Assembly (NCBI GenBank): GCA_038496675.1
Contig: CM076648.1
Span: 13,260,429-13,324,428, forward strand
Source: Rachycentron canadum
Taxonomy: Eukaryota > Chordata > Actinopteri > Carangiformes > Rachycentridae
Direction of reading: 5' to 3'
Length of the DNA: 64,000 nucleotides
Shown here: positions 21,768 to 36,043 of the stretch, piece after piece
Layout of the letters: the number at the start of each line of letters is the position of its first letter
Position numbering within the stretch: position 1 is the first letter of the stretch
The notes under the pieces: generated by a model
What the model saw: only the letters and a program-made list of their open reading frames with translations
Databases searched by the model: none
What the model was told of the DNA's origin: nothing
Position numbers and translations under genes: made by a program

Positions 21768-24700
21768 CTGCAACAAACACCGGTGTTAATAAACTGATGA
21801 CAGTTTACTGCAGAAACACACAAACTAAACTAACACAAGCACAAGGACGCACATAACACTGATGGATGCACAAATGTGCAGAATGTGCACGTGCACACGA
21901 GTAACAACAAAAAGGAAAACAAAAACAGAAAACAACTTCAAAACAAAGGCGAACCCTGTGGCAGAGTAGTCGAGATAAGGAAAGAAATGTCCTTCGTACA
22001 CTCTGCAGCTCTCCTCCCTAATACCCCCAATTCGCCTTCCAGACACAGACAATTCCCTTCGTACAAAACAATATAATCACTGTGAGATGAAATAAAAAAA
22101 ACAAATAATAAAAGGAAAAACAGAAGGCTGGGATAATTAAAAGTGCTTTATTTTTTTCAGTTTTTAGTGTATGGTTGTTACGTCAAGTTTTGAAGCCTGA
22201 AGCTTTTTTATTATCTTCTAACCTAGTTTGTTTGTTTGTTTGTGTGTGCGTGTGTTCTCGTGTGCATGCTTGTGGTGCGAGTGAGCATAATGACTCATAC
22301 TGCTGCCATCAAACACCACTTACAGCAGATGTCTCCGTCTCCCCGACTCAGTGAGTAAAGTGTGAGTGAGTATTTGTGCATATATATACACATGTCTCTG
22401 CAATGGGGATTTACCCGTGTCACCAGTTTCTCCAGGGCAGTGTGTTTGCGTGTGCGTGAGTATGCGTGTCCACGGCAGCGTGGGGCGCAGAGGGTGTGAT
22501 AGAGATTCAGACTGACAGCTGAAGTCAGGGCACTGAAGAGTGAGCATCCATCTACTTGTTTATGTCTCATTTTATCTCCCACTCTCTCCTCTACATCCTG
22601 GGCTCAGCAGTGGGCTATGTGCTGGCACTGCCTGTCCACTGGCAGCACCCATGGCTGGAAACACTGTGTGTGTTTTTAAGTGTGTGTGTGTGTGTGTGTT
22701 ATGCTGGGTAACAGGCAGCAGTAGTAGTAATCCACCATGCTGGACCAGCAGACCACAGCAGTAGGATCTAACACCCCGACACCATATGGAGCCCACAGCA
22801 CACTCACTCACTCACTCACTCACTCAGTCAGTTACAGACACACAGACACACACACAAAAACCAAATAAACTCATCAAGAATTGAGAACAGTAAATAAATA
22901 TTTTTGGTGAGTGGTAGAGAGGATAGTGTAGAGGTCAAAATGAAGAAGGAAACTAAACAAAATTTTATGAAAAAGGGTAGAGTAAAAGAGCAGGAGAAGA
23001 ATAACATGGGGGGGTGTTTGTGCCTTAAGTCATTGCAAAGTGTAGAACTGCATGTCACCAGCAACTGCCTTTGCTAGACAAAATAAACTCCACTGACATT
23101 TAGAAAGGGAGAAAAAAAACCCTGTTAGCTTAGAAGACAAAGCTTCCCGAAACAATCATTTGTTCGCTTTCCCCACATCTTCCTCTTTTTCATCTCTGTC
23201 TTTCCTTCAGCTCCCCTCATTAGTCCATCTCTGGCCTCTCTTTCTCTCTCATCCTTTTCTATTGATCTGAAGACTTCAGGGCTGGTCACAGGGGATGTGT
23301 GTGCTGAACTGCTGGGAGAGTTGCAGAGTCCACATTAGGAGCCTTCATTTGTTTACCACAGCGCTGACAAAAAAGCTGTGGAAATTGTCTCCTTGAATCA
23401 CCGTCGTAAGACGGCATCAGTAATGAGATATAGTGCTCTTTTTATGTTTTGTTTCAGGATGATGGATTAGTTGTAAGTTATTCAGGTCACAGTCTCCACT
23501 GGAGGTTCAAGCTGTCCACCTGCCGCTGTAAAGCACTTTTAAAGGTGGCAGGTGGTCCAGTGGTTAGTAACTTCACCCATACTTGTTGACCAGGCCAAAA
23601 ACAGCTCTGAAAAAGGATATGTTGGTGTGGGCATGTTGTTTCAGGTACTAGTAAGATAAAATATGATCCAGGAAGGCCAGTTTAGAGTGATATCTCCATT
23701 AGTTCTATGCCTTATTAGACATTAAAACACTGCACCGCGGTTTATAACATTAGGAGAAATCCTAAAACTTATCACAGCCACCATTTATCTATGCTCTATC
23801 TCATCAATTGCCAAGTAAACGCTTTAATTATAAAAGTTCAAGTTGCAAAATCAAACCAATAATAAACACGATTTTACCAGAAATATAAACTTAACAAGTG
23901 TTTAACTGGTGAAACTAGCATCTTGCTGGGTGACATTGGATTCAGTTGGGGCAAAAGTTCAGTGCATCAGTTTTAATGCTTTTGTTGAAGAACGATGCAT
24001 CTTTGTGTCAAAAATGAAGGAAGGGTCTATCTGTTGTCTCCTTGTCAAGGATGAAGGTTTGTTCCCCTGTATTTGCAAGCATCCTCCCTATTTTAGCATC
24101 TGTCAACAGAAAATGGAGCTTGTTGATAGGGATAATCTGCTTCCAACCCTAAGCCTGATCTCTACGGAGAAAAAAAAATGGTAACATACCTATGAAGATT
24201 AATAATGTATCATCAGCGTTGTGTGATTTTTTTGCATCGCTCTGAAAGTAAGTAGGCACACATCAATGCACCAAGATTTTTGGCGATCTAACCAACAGGC
24301 GGCCGAAGGTCACAGTACCTTGCCCAGGTCTTTAACTCCGCCAGCGTCATACTCTGCCCTTTCTTTAGCTGCACCACCGCAGTGACTTTCTGACCCCAAA
24401 TGTCATCTGGCACCCCGATGACAGCCACATCTAGAAAGTAAAAACCATGCAAAGCAGAAATGGTGTTATGAACTTTCAGCTGCTCAAATGATTTCATCTT
24501 GTAGCGCGGTGCTTAAGAATTGGGACACTGCCAGATTTTTCGCTGTGTCGGCTCCGTACTTATGCACATTGGTTTTAAAACAACGGCTGGAATTAAAAGT
24601 GCTGACTCTCCCTTTAATTAGAGGGCACATTAGATGTAGCCATTATAGTCCTTTAGCTAACATCACACTGTTTAGTAATAAAAAAAAAAACTCCCCAACT

Positions 24701-25666
24701 GTCTTGTTTGTATGTTTAGGATCAGTTTTATTGTCTTAAACTGGGAGATTACATAGAGTAAAAAAACAGCCTCAGGTTTTATAACCTTGACCTAATATTG
24801 GTGTGAAAGCCCATAAATTCATTGACACTTTAACCTCATAGTCATTTCATTTCACATACTGTTTGCTGCAGAACAGATGAACTGCAGAACCATGAAAAGT
24901 ACTTTACTGTCCTCCCACTTACATACTAAACATGAGCAGCACTCTTACCAATGATGTCTGGATGAGCCAGGAGGTGACGCTCCACCTCGAGTGCACCAAT
25001 TTTGTAGCCGCCACTCTTGATGAGGTCGACACTGCTGCGACCCACAATCCAATATGCACCACATTTATAGACCGCCGTGTCGCCTAAAAGATGTACAAGG
25101 AGAGAGAGGGGGGTGATCAATGAGAAGAGAAAAATTCCAGTCATATTTTTATGCATTGGGGGTTAAAAAAAATTGATAGAGTGATTAAAAAAAAAGGGAA
25201 TTTATTTTGTTTTAATCTGGAAAAAATATAAATTTCAGCACATTGTAGTTTCACCATTTACTGTTTCTAAATGACATTCATTTGTGCATATTCAGCAGCT
25301 TATTAGCATTTTCTCCAACTACACAGTTACTTTCTTTTACATGAAGCATATTCTTAGCTGTGCTTGCCACAACCTCATTTACTGTAAATGGTTATGAATG
25401 GTTTCTTGCAGCAGTGACCACAGTTTTGAAGGTTGTGGGGAAAACAAAAACTAAAAATTAAAAAATTTAATTAAACTGAACAAAAAATAGCAAATGCACT
25501 AATTTCATCTTTGTGACTATACACATATATAGAGAATGTGCACTTGGTTGAATATAGGGTGTGTGTGCGTTCGTGTGTGAGTGTCCATGTGTGTTTGAGA
25601 CAGAGGAAGTCAGAGTGCAGTGGATGGATGAGAGTCCCCCACCACATCTTTCAGACACACACCCTC

Positions 25667-25717
<51 letters not shown>

Positions 25718-28700
25718 AGGTGTCTGGGGGACAGGTGTGGGGGAGGATGAGTACAGTATGTGGGATGAGGGGCTCAGCTGGGCCTGGGGATGACAAGCAG
25801 AGGAAATGGGTCAGTATGGATGAGTGGAAAGAGACATAGGGAGAGAAAAATGGACATAGGAGGGAAGGAGTGGAGAGAAGAAAAGAAGGAACAGGAAGGT
25901 GTCCTGTTGGATTATTACAGGTGGGGCCTCCACAGCTGGGACCGAGGGGGGAATGGATGTGTGTGGGTTTGTGTGCGATGTTGGGGTTAAGGTTGGAGGG
26001 GTTAAACAAAGGTGGTGTAAAGAGAGGTCAGTGAAGTTCAGGGACGGGCACTGTGGCTGAAGTTACCGCACAACTGAGGACATTACATCTGCACCATCTC
26101 TGCGAGTTTTGTCTCTTCAAGTTTAATTCAGAGGTGTTTACATTCCCCACATGTAGTTCCTGGGTACACCCTTATCAGGAACATTTCCACCAGGTTAAGC
26201 TTTACCTGTCTAGAGACAACACAGCAGGATAAAGTCTATGGAAGCCTGAAATATAGAATCAATAAAATAAACCAACTGGGCCTGCCTTACCTGGAATCAA
26301 CACAATGAAGGTATTATATTTTGACCGTGGTCTGCTTTTACTGCCACCTTCTGCCTGTCCTCTACTCCCTCATTCAATCTCATTTGTTCTCACTATTGAC
26401 CATTTTTTGCCCAATTTTTCAGCCTCTCCTACTCCAGTGTCAGACAAACATACACATCTAGTTTTTTTTTTTTACTTTGTTTGTTTTTTTTTACTCCCAT
26501 CCTTGCCCTCCATATTTTTCTCACAACGTCTGGAGCATCTCTCATCACATCTCCTGTTCCCTTCTCTCCACCTATCTTCCTGTCTCCTCTTTCCCCTCTT
26601 GCCTCTCTGCCTCAGCATCAATAGAGGGCCCATCTGTTCCCATACATCACGCACTTCATTTCAGTTTATTAGCTGGGATAAATCATAAATATTTCATTAT
26701 ACATCACGGGCGGCTGTCGCCTGCACACCGACAATTTATCACCACTGCCCTCTCTGCCGGCTTGCCACGGCGGCTATAAGCTTTCCAGTCTATTAAACAA
26801 GATTGATACAGTGTGTAAATTTAGATATTGGGAATTTCTTCACAGACCACTGCTCCGCACTGATAGGCCAGGTTAACAGAGGAGGAGAGAGAGGATGGCG
26901 GGAGAGGGGGCGAGAGTGGAGGGGGGAGTAGCAGAGCTTGGTTGGCTGTTAACACTACTAACAGGGTAGTTCTCCTCCTCTATTGGATGAGGGGTAAAAC
27001 AAAAAAAGGAGCTGTAATAATTTGGTTACAGCCATGTAGTTCTCTCATCTCATGCAAATAGAAATGGGGAAATGGGCAGTTTACATGCACAGTGATAAGC
27101 TGAGCTGTGTGTGTATGCACAAGTTGAAACAAATAATAACACCATAAAAATCATCCATTTGGCTGCAAATGTTTAGGCATGGAGAAAGGAAACGACATTA
27201 ATGAGATGTTTGACAAAAGGATTTGAAAGAAACACTCAGACAAACATACTTGAGTTGAGTTTGAAGTACTTATACAGGACTCTGACCTTGTCTCTTTGAG
27301 GGGAAGGAAATAACAAGGGATAGAACAGCATGTTTGGAGAGAGGCACAAGTGGGAATAGTGATTGTAGAACACAGACTGATAAAAGAGGAAAGACGAGCG
27401 GGAGAAAGATTGTTGGGAACTGTGTTACTAGGACACACACATATACACAAGCTTGAACACATACACATATACATACTGTATGTACACACACAGAGACACA
27501 CATGCACACAAACACTACTTCAGGCATCAGAGACTCTCTGCCATTATGTGTTATGGCATTGGAGGCAGATATGGCCGAATGGCTTTCTTAATTAAAACGA
27601 TAAGAAGCCTAATTGCACTGGGATTTCATCTCATTCTGGGGCATTAAAGTGAAGGCACACAGTATGGAAAAAAAAAAGAAATAAAAACAGATCAAGTCTT
27701 CAACTGAGGATTGAGGGCAGAGAAAACTTCCCTAATGTCTTTCAGAAAACAAGAAAATGACATTAGTTGGCTCTGCAGAAAACTTCATTGTTACAATATA
27801 ATTGACATAGAAAAATCACATTCTTTTCACTCACTTATATTTTTGTTCACAGAAAAAAACAAGATTGTGCAGAGATGTGTGATATGAACTGTTTTAATAC
27901 AGCAGTTAAATAATGCAATGTATGTAACGACTAATGCAGAAAAATGCTTTAGAGCAATTTCTGCTGAAGTGTTAAAATTCAAACAAAATTGATTGGTTTA
28001 CATTCATGTTTTTTGATTATATTTTTTACATTTATCATAAAACATTTCAATCCCATGCTGCATGAAACAGCCATATAATAGTTTACTTAATTGGAAAATA
28101 AGTGACTGAATTTACTGTCCTTTAAATTGACATAAACATGTGGTAATGTATTCCAGTGTAAGTTTAAAGGTTACATTATTTACACTTTTCTGGTTTTATT
28201 TTAAGTTTTTCATATCTAAATAGAGAGGATAGATTTATGGTTTATTTATGGTTTCAAGTACCAAAGATCATCTTAATGTAGTTTTACATCTCCTCTCTCA
28301 GGCTTCTCTCTGGAGCTCTTATTGCAACAGGTCAGAAAAGAGGCTGTGAGCCTCTACTCTGATCCACGGACTGTTTTCTGATTTAATCTCTGATCTAATA
28401 AAAATACATTTACACAAATTTCAGGTAAACCCAATCCTACAAGGTTGGATAATGAGTATGGATGTGTTGGTCTTGGGGCAAGGCTGAGGGTGATGAGTGC
28501 TTTGTTGTGACATCACAAAGTTATTAAAGTCCTGACGGTTTGCTTTGAAGGCACAGATTCTCATGGGCTGTGCGCATTTCTCTGTGGACTGTGTCTTTTG
28601 ATACTTTCACAGTATCATTATCGCACATAGACCTACTTTACAATCCAAAAAGAAATGGAAATGGAAATCTCACTTGATATGATATGGGACCTTTAATACA

Positions 28701-31700
28701 TTTCGATGATGAAAAAGCGTCTTGGGTGAAGGTGAAACTTCTTCAATAATCTACAACCAATCCAAGTTGCCCTAGATTCAACTTTCTCAGAGAACTATGA
28801 CCTGGATGACTGACAACCTTTACAGATTTATTTAGTATGTAGTTACAAGACCACATGTGACGTAGTTTGGTTGGCGCTTAAATTTAGCCCTGAGAAGTCA
28901 GGTAAGATCCTCCTGGCTGCACCAGGCTGTGGGTGCTTAAACCATCAAACAAACTCTTTGCCTCTCTCACTGAGTACCCACTCAACAAACACTCAGAGCT
29001 GGCAGGGAAGCAGCACAGGGGGCCCCGCACTCACGGTACCATGTTACCTCAGAAATGTGAACTATGATTTGACAAGATTTAAAATATTTAAAACACTATT
29101 GGGTGTTTTTAATGCTTTCCCCTAATCATTAATTGCTGCCATACTGTGTAGGTTCAAATCCAAACAGCTATTTAAATTTACACAGATATAGACAGAGTCT
29201 GGACATACTGTTTTTCTTAGACAAAAGGTGTGTGAAAGAAAAGGGCAGAGCCTGACATATGACAAAGGCCACAAAAACACTTCAGCCTACTGCCAGTCGT
29301 GTTGCTGCTAGAGGTGTTAGGAAAGACAGAGGAAACTAAAACTGCACAAAAACTGTTTTTGTGGAGGTGGAAGAAATCATCTGGACCTTCTAGCCCCATA
29401 ACCGATTTCTACTATCACTGAAATGGTTAGAAATAAGTGTCACATGAGTGTTTGTAATTGAATGTGATTTGAGTCTGACCTTGATCTAAGTACTATCTAC
29501 TTGTTTTTGTGTGCACACCCCACTCAATCCAGGAGATGCAGCAGGAAAGTGCACACTCTGAGAGATAAAATGAAAACATGCCCACATTCACTTTATCATC
29601 CCATTCTGGCTTTCACTTACTATACACTCAACTCAGACTGCAACAGTTTGAAATAGTAAAAAAAAACAAAAAAAAAAAAACGAACAAACTTCCATCCATG
29701 GGAAGAAGGTACCTAAGAAATCCACAAACAGCACACTTGCCTTTCAGATGGTGTTTCTGAAATCAACATGCCTATGAGTCCCAAGATTATTAGAGCAAAT
29801 TAATCAGCAAAATCGATAAATGTTAAGTACTAGCGCATCAAAAATATTAAAACTGTTGTTTTCAAATTAAAGTTTACACCGTGCTAATCTTCTTGCGACT
29901 AAATAAAGCAGATGATGTTAATAAATTAACTTGTATCTTGTCTTATATTCTGTAAAATACTCATTAACACCTGCTTTCTTTCCACAGGATTTGAAGGCTG
30001 ACACTTTCTTTCATTGACTGAAAAAACCCTTTATCTTTTAAGACTAAAGCACACTTCTGTATTACCACCTCTATCACACTATCTCCAGAACGTAATATGA
30101 CATGCAATGTTTTCATGGTTTTACAGGCCAAGTTAACGATTTCTAAACTAAGTTCGAAAAACAAACACAAAATGCAAGTCTGCTCAAAAAGATTAGCCTT
30201 CAGCAAAGTAACTAATTTATACATCTTTAGGCTCTGTGTATTAACTTCTCATATAACTGATGTAAATCCAGGTTCATCCCAAATCATTAGAGTCAGTCAC
30301 CAATTTTGACAGTTCACCAGAAAAACAGGGTGGTGTGACCTGCCCAGTCGCAGCTCTTGTAGCTGAAGTTCTGTAGGCAATTACTGTATTTTCATTTTTA
30401 ACTAACTACACTCAATTACGGCGTAGTCCATAGACAATCTCTGCACACACCATGACATGGCAATACAAAACTTTGTACGACCCACTGAATAGTTTCAAGA
30501 ACTGAGCATCTTTAGCCAAAAGTGTTTTCCTTCAGAAAAGTTGACATTTTAGAAACACTTTTTGACCGTCATTCTGTGTTTATGCACGCCTCTGCACTAG
30601 CATTGCTGAAGTGTTTAAAGTGAGCTTGATGAGGAGATGCTTCTCCTCTGTGAGAAGGTACAAGTGGTGTCACGGTCTTTCATCACATTCAGCACAACCT
30701 CAACTCTAACACTGCGGGTTAAAGCTGAGTGCCCTTCATCGCTGTGGAGAGGAAAGCCTTATCTGAACAAAGATGACAGAGGTCTAAATGCGAGTCATGC
30801 CTCTTCTTAGAGTGACTGTAAACACTTAGCATATATGAATATTAATGTTCCACATTAAAGCCCTGATGCCTAGATGGAAGAGTTAATGAGGATAAATAAC
30901 AGACAGCCAAGCAGTGAAATCTCAGCTCTGACATTATTTATCATCCTTAACTTTTGTTACCGCTCCTTTTTTAGTAATTAATATTGTACAAGAAGGCACT
31001 TTGCACTTGGATGAGTGATCTAATTTGTTTAATATAATGCAATTAAAGGAGCATGGATTGCTTTATGTTAATGTTACTGATTATATTCCTTGCTGGGTTG
31101 CCTCTCCACCAGCAGATAACAAGCTGAACTTGAGGATTGATGTCTGTCTCAGATCTGTCATGTTCATGAAGAAAACCACTTAACTACTGTTTACATGGCC
31201 CCTACTCTGCACTGAACCACACAAATCTAATTGTCAACCATCAACTTCAGAGAACAGCCACTGATGATGAATCCTGAATATTGAGCAGGGCAGATATCAA
31301 AGCTCACATTAATTTTGCTTTTTGTACTTTTTGAAATCACAATGCCTCTTGTGTCTTTGCCTTTGACCTGAACAGATGAATGTAAGATGGAAAGCAAGGG
31401 AAGATTAACAATCAAAGCAAAAAAAGGATTGTAATGTTTTCCCCCCTGCAAAACTTTAATTTTTTAAATGTTTTCAGCAGGAAAACAGATGGAGAACAAA
31501 GTGGCAGCTGCTTCAACAGTTTGCTAAAATTTTAGGGTGAAGCAGGGTTTAACTAGTTTTACTCGCACGTGATGTTAATAAAAGGAAGGACCATTGTGTG
31601 CTGACACCTTTTCTGTAAATGTTAGAGAGATGGCTGGTTTGAACAAAAAGGGGGGGGGGGCTGAATCCCATTGGAAGCTCTGACATTGAAGTTGGGAGGA

Positions 31701-31967
31701 CACAATGTGACCTGGGGTGAAATAAGACATTGGGAACACAAGAGAGTGATGTTGGCATGGCAGAGGAGAGCACAGCTGGGAGCAGAAGAGCCATGCACAA
31801 ATGACTAGTGATGGCTCTGCGGGATATGAGCCACATGTCTGTCTGTCTGTCTGTGGAGAATTCACACTGCAGACCTGAAGCTCACCTTTACAGCTGGGGT
31901 CACATTTCTCTGTCACATGTAAGCAGGAGCAGACAAACAAATGGACACAAGCACAAGCACAAGCACA

Positions 31968-32026
<59 letters not shown>

Positions 32027-32027
32027 N

Positions 32028-32075
<48 letters not shown>

Positions 32076-32283
32076 CCTCCATCTAATACTTTGTTTAAGG
32101 ACGGCCCTGCCCTGTTGTGCAACAAACCCAATAACCAAAGCCCTGGCTGTTGGCAGACTGCTGTAAAGAAGTAGATCCCAAAGAGGGTTTTGGGGACACC
32201 AGGGCCCTTGAGAAGGGTCCCTTGGGTTTTGCAGTAAAAATGATTAATTATTTATGTACTGTAATTCCATTCATAAGTAGCAT

Positions 32284-32331
<48 letters not shown>

Positions 32332-35300
32332 TGTGCAAAAATCTTGCAGATCAGGTGGGTTACCTGGGACAAAAGCTTATCAAATGGGGGTCTCTGATCT
32401 AATTTGTGCCAGATTAAGGGTCCTTGGTGTGAAAAAGTTAGAGAGCTACTGTTGCAGAGCACACAAAGTGGGTTGAAAAAGGCAAGTGGGTTCCAATGTT
32501 TGATGTTTGTGAGTGGTGCAAGAGAGAGCCCTGGAGGAGAAGGCGACAGCTTCCCCAATACGGCTGCCAGTCATGCTACACAGCACCTATGTAGCACTAG
32601 AGAAAACGCCTCTGGTCAGATGTGAACTTATTGATTTAAACTCTCACACTCATTCTCTGCTTCTCACACTCCACTCTTCGGTGGCCATGTCTCCTTCACC
32701 TCCGTCAGTCTCCTTTATTACCTTCATTTTCTTCACAGACTTCATCTTCCACTTTGTCATTCTGTGTGTTTTTCAGATGCAATGGATTTAAAACCTGTGT
32801 TTTTATGTCAGCTCCATGCAGCAGTTATGCTGGCTGATCTAACAAAGATCACTTTTAGGGCTATGAATGTACTGTAGTAGCCAGAAGTGCATTTATATAT
32901 AGCATCATTTGGTAACAGAGGGCGGCACAACTTTCTGCAGCCGTGCATTTTCATCCAACTGTATTCATGCAGACGTTTAATTTGTGTTTAAAAATGATCA
33001 GAATTTGAAAAAAGTATTGCTTGACAAATATGTGAGTTAACACATTGTAAAAACTCAGTGTAATGGATACGTACTCAGTGAATAAATAATGACAATCTTA
33101 TGAAGCATGGCACACAGCAATAAACATCTTCTGAAGGTTTAGTTCCACTGAAGAGATAAAGCCACAATGTTACCTTCCTCTAATGAAAACACAAACTAAA
33201 TGTATCATGTTTTCATTCTTTTTTCAATTGTGGAGTAATTGATACTCTCACTTACATGATCTTAATAGACCCACTTCTGCTGGTTTAATGACACCTGGCA
33301 GGTCTTGATGTGCCCAACTCCTAATATTTGCATTAGTAGAATGGAAAACCTCTCATTTGGTCAAAACTTTGATTTGAATGGAGGCTTGACTCTTGTCTCA
33401 GTGAGGATTGAAGATTTATTAAAGGTCTGAAGGGTTGTGGCAATGAACTACAGCAGGCTGAAGCTCGATGAGAATATGCTGCAGAAAGCTGGAAAAAAAG
33501 TCAGTAAGGTTGTATAATGCATAACTTTAATGATAGAGTACAAGATCTTAACCTTCCTAACCTAGTGTGAAGTAGAAAACAAAATTTCAAGCCCATGAAA
33601 TTCAGTAGGTGACAAACCACAGTGGTGTATGAAATTTCAGATTTCAGATCAGCTAACTTGTTAAACACCGCAGGTATATTATAATCAGCCATTCATGGCA
33701 TCCAATCCATGACTGTCATTCTTAAACTATTAACTTATTTTAAAACTTTTTCTTTGTAATTAACTATATTTGACCAAGGAGAAATATAACACTGTAAACT
33801 ACTACTGTTGAGCCATAGCTATGTATCCTGTAGATTATAAATAAAGTTTATCTTAAGAGGGACCAGAAAACTCTAAACATACAGGGCTAGCTTATTTTCT
33901 CAATGTCCATGCTTTCTCAATGTCTCAGCTAAAATGTTGGCACTGCACTCAAGTCAGAAGCATGTTTGATAAATGGCAGGTGGACTTTCTATCCTGAGTT
34001 GAGTCTCTTAGGCTGCATACAAATCCTGCCCACTAAACTTCAACTGGAAGACTGATGGAGGGTTTCAGTCTGGATGTAAATGGTGCTTAGGAGGCACTAT
34101 TGAGGGCAGGGAAGTCCCTTTTTAACATTTCACTGTGCTCAGGTTAGAGGATGTGTGAGAGCGCGTGGACGCCTTACAGTCTTCAAGTTAAACATTTACA
34201 ATTTGTTGAAAAGGTTAACTCACGTCACTTTGACAATCCAATACAAAAGAAGTACATCTTAGTCAGATCCCTGAAAAGCAGTGTAGCGCTGATCACCTTT
34301 CATTTTCCCTCCCTGACCTGAAGGTCAAATTCTGGACGATAGTAGAAAAACTGTCACAAAAAAGGCATGTAGGAAGGTGACAAGAGATCAGTCAGGAATT
34401 GGCAAGTCAGGGATGGAGTGTGAGGATGAGAAAGTGTTAAAGAGAAAGGTGGGGTGTGAAAGAGGGAGCAGGTGTGAGGGTAAAAAGGGTAAGAGAGTGA
34501 GAGGGGAAGTAAGAAGCTAAGGAGTGGGTTAAGTGCAAAAAAAAAAAAACTGTCTCCATCTAACACCCCAGATTCTTTGTAAAATAGGATTAGGTTCTGG
34601 TTCAATAAGTATTTTTTCTTCACTGTAAATTCAGATTTGAAATGGTTCTTTTAATGATATTCTAAGTGTTCCACAACAAACCAGAGGGTAATTTAAAAAT
34701 ACCATAGGTTTATATTATGGCCATTAGTTTAAATTACAACACTTCACCAAAGTTGCAAAGTGAATCAAACACTGGACAAGAATATAAAAGAAAGCTCTTA
34801 TCAATTAAGAGTTTGGCATTTTTGTAAATATGCTAATTTCCTTTCTTACTGAAATGAGAAAATTGATACCGCACAAACTATGAAGCTAAAGCCAGCAGGC
34901 ACTTAGCTTAGCATAACGATTGAAAAGACCAAGAAAAACCACTAGCCCACAAGCAAATTGTGGTGGTGTCAACATTGTAACCTTCATGCAGGAAGGATTT
35001 GTTGCAGGACTGTCGGCATTAGTTTTAGCTAGGTGTTCCTAATAAACTGACAACTGCATGTCTGAGTTTAACTTAGCATCAGGGAATACAGGCAGGTGGG
35101 TGGGCAAGCAATATGTTTGATAGCTTCCTATAATGCATGCCAGTGTGTGTGTCTGTGTGTGTGCGTGTTGCTTGAGGGACTGGTCTGTGGGGAGCTGATT
35201 GCGCGGGCTCTCATTATGTGGCCAGTGGCTGTAATGGAGTGTGACAGCAGCGTGCTGTGCTCTGGATCTCTGTCCTTCCAGCCTGCAAAGCCAATTAAAC

Positions 35301-35952
35301 ACACTCTGCCCTGCTCTCCCACTGCCTCGTCCTGCTTCGCTCTCCATTCGCTCCTTCCTTCCTGCTTTTCGCCTCCCACCACCACCACTATCAGCTCCCC
35401 ATCCCCACCTTGTCTATCCCCACTCTCTCTGGGGCCTTACGTGCCACCCTTTGTGGCTGACTCTTTCTAACCCCTCTACCACTACATCTCCAAGCTCAAT
35501 ACTTCCAGCTCTTTCCTCACTCTTTTGCCTCTGGCTCTTATTTCCTCTCGTCTACATAACAATTCACAGTTTGAATTGCTTCTGCCCTCCCTCGTGCGCC
35601 CCTCAGCCTCCCCCATGCCAACCTAACACCTATCTACCAGTGGCTTTGCAGTAAAGCAGGGTTTCTTTGTGTGTGTGTGTGTGTGTTGGGGTGGGGGGGG
35701 TGGGGGGTGGGGGGCAGAGAGGGAAGTGCTAGGCTGCAGGGGGAGAAAGCCTCTGATGACAGCTTCCCTGTATGCTACAGCACACACACTAAAGACAGGG
35801 AGAGATGGAGAGGAAGAGCAAAAGAGCAATATTTGGTTCCTCAAGACCCAGAGCAGTCATAACCACTTAGGAGGAAAAATGTCCTGCAGCATGAAAAACA
35901 CACAAAGTCCATTTATCACTTCCTCATAGTCCCCCAAAACGTGTACACGTAT

Positions 35953-36043
<91 letters not shown>

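Noticed and set aside
23545..23580. Second tRNA-like SINE head
   Set aside because: Only an A-box-like word is visible; no B box or body.
31575..32138. 187-codon minus-strand frame
   Set aside because: It is created by the (CA)n/(GT)n microsatellite (CV repeats) and crosses an N.
32284..32331. Regular repeat that could be mistaken for an array
   Set aside because: It is a plain GATA tetranucleotide repeat without spacers, so not CRISPR-like.
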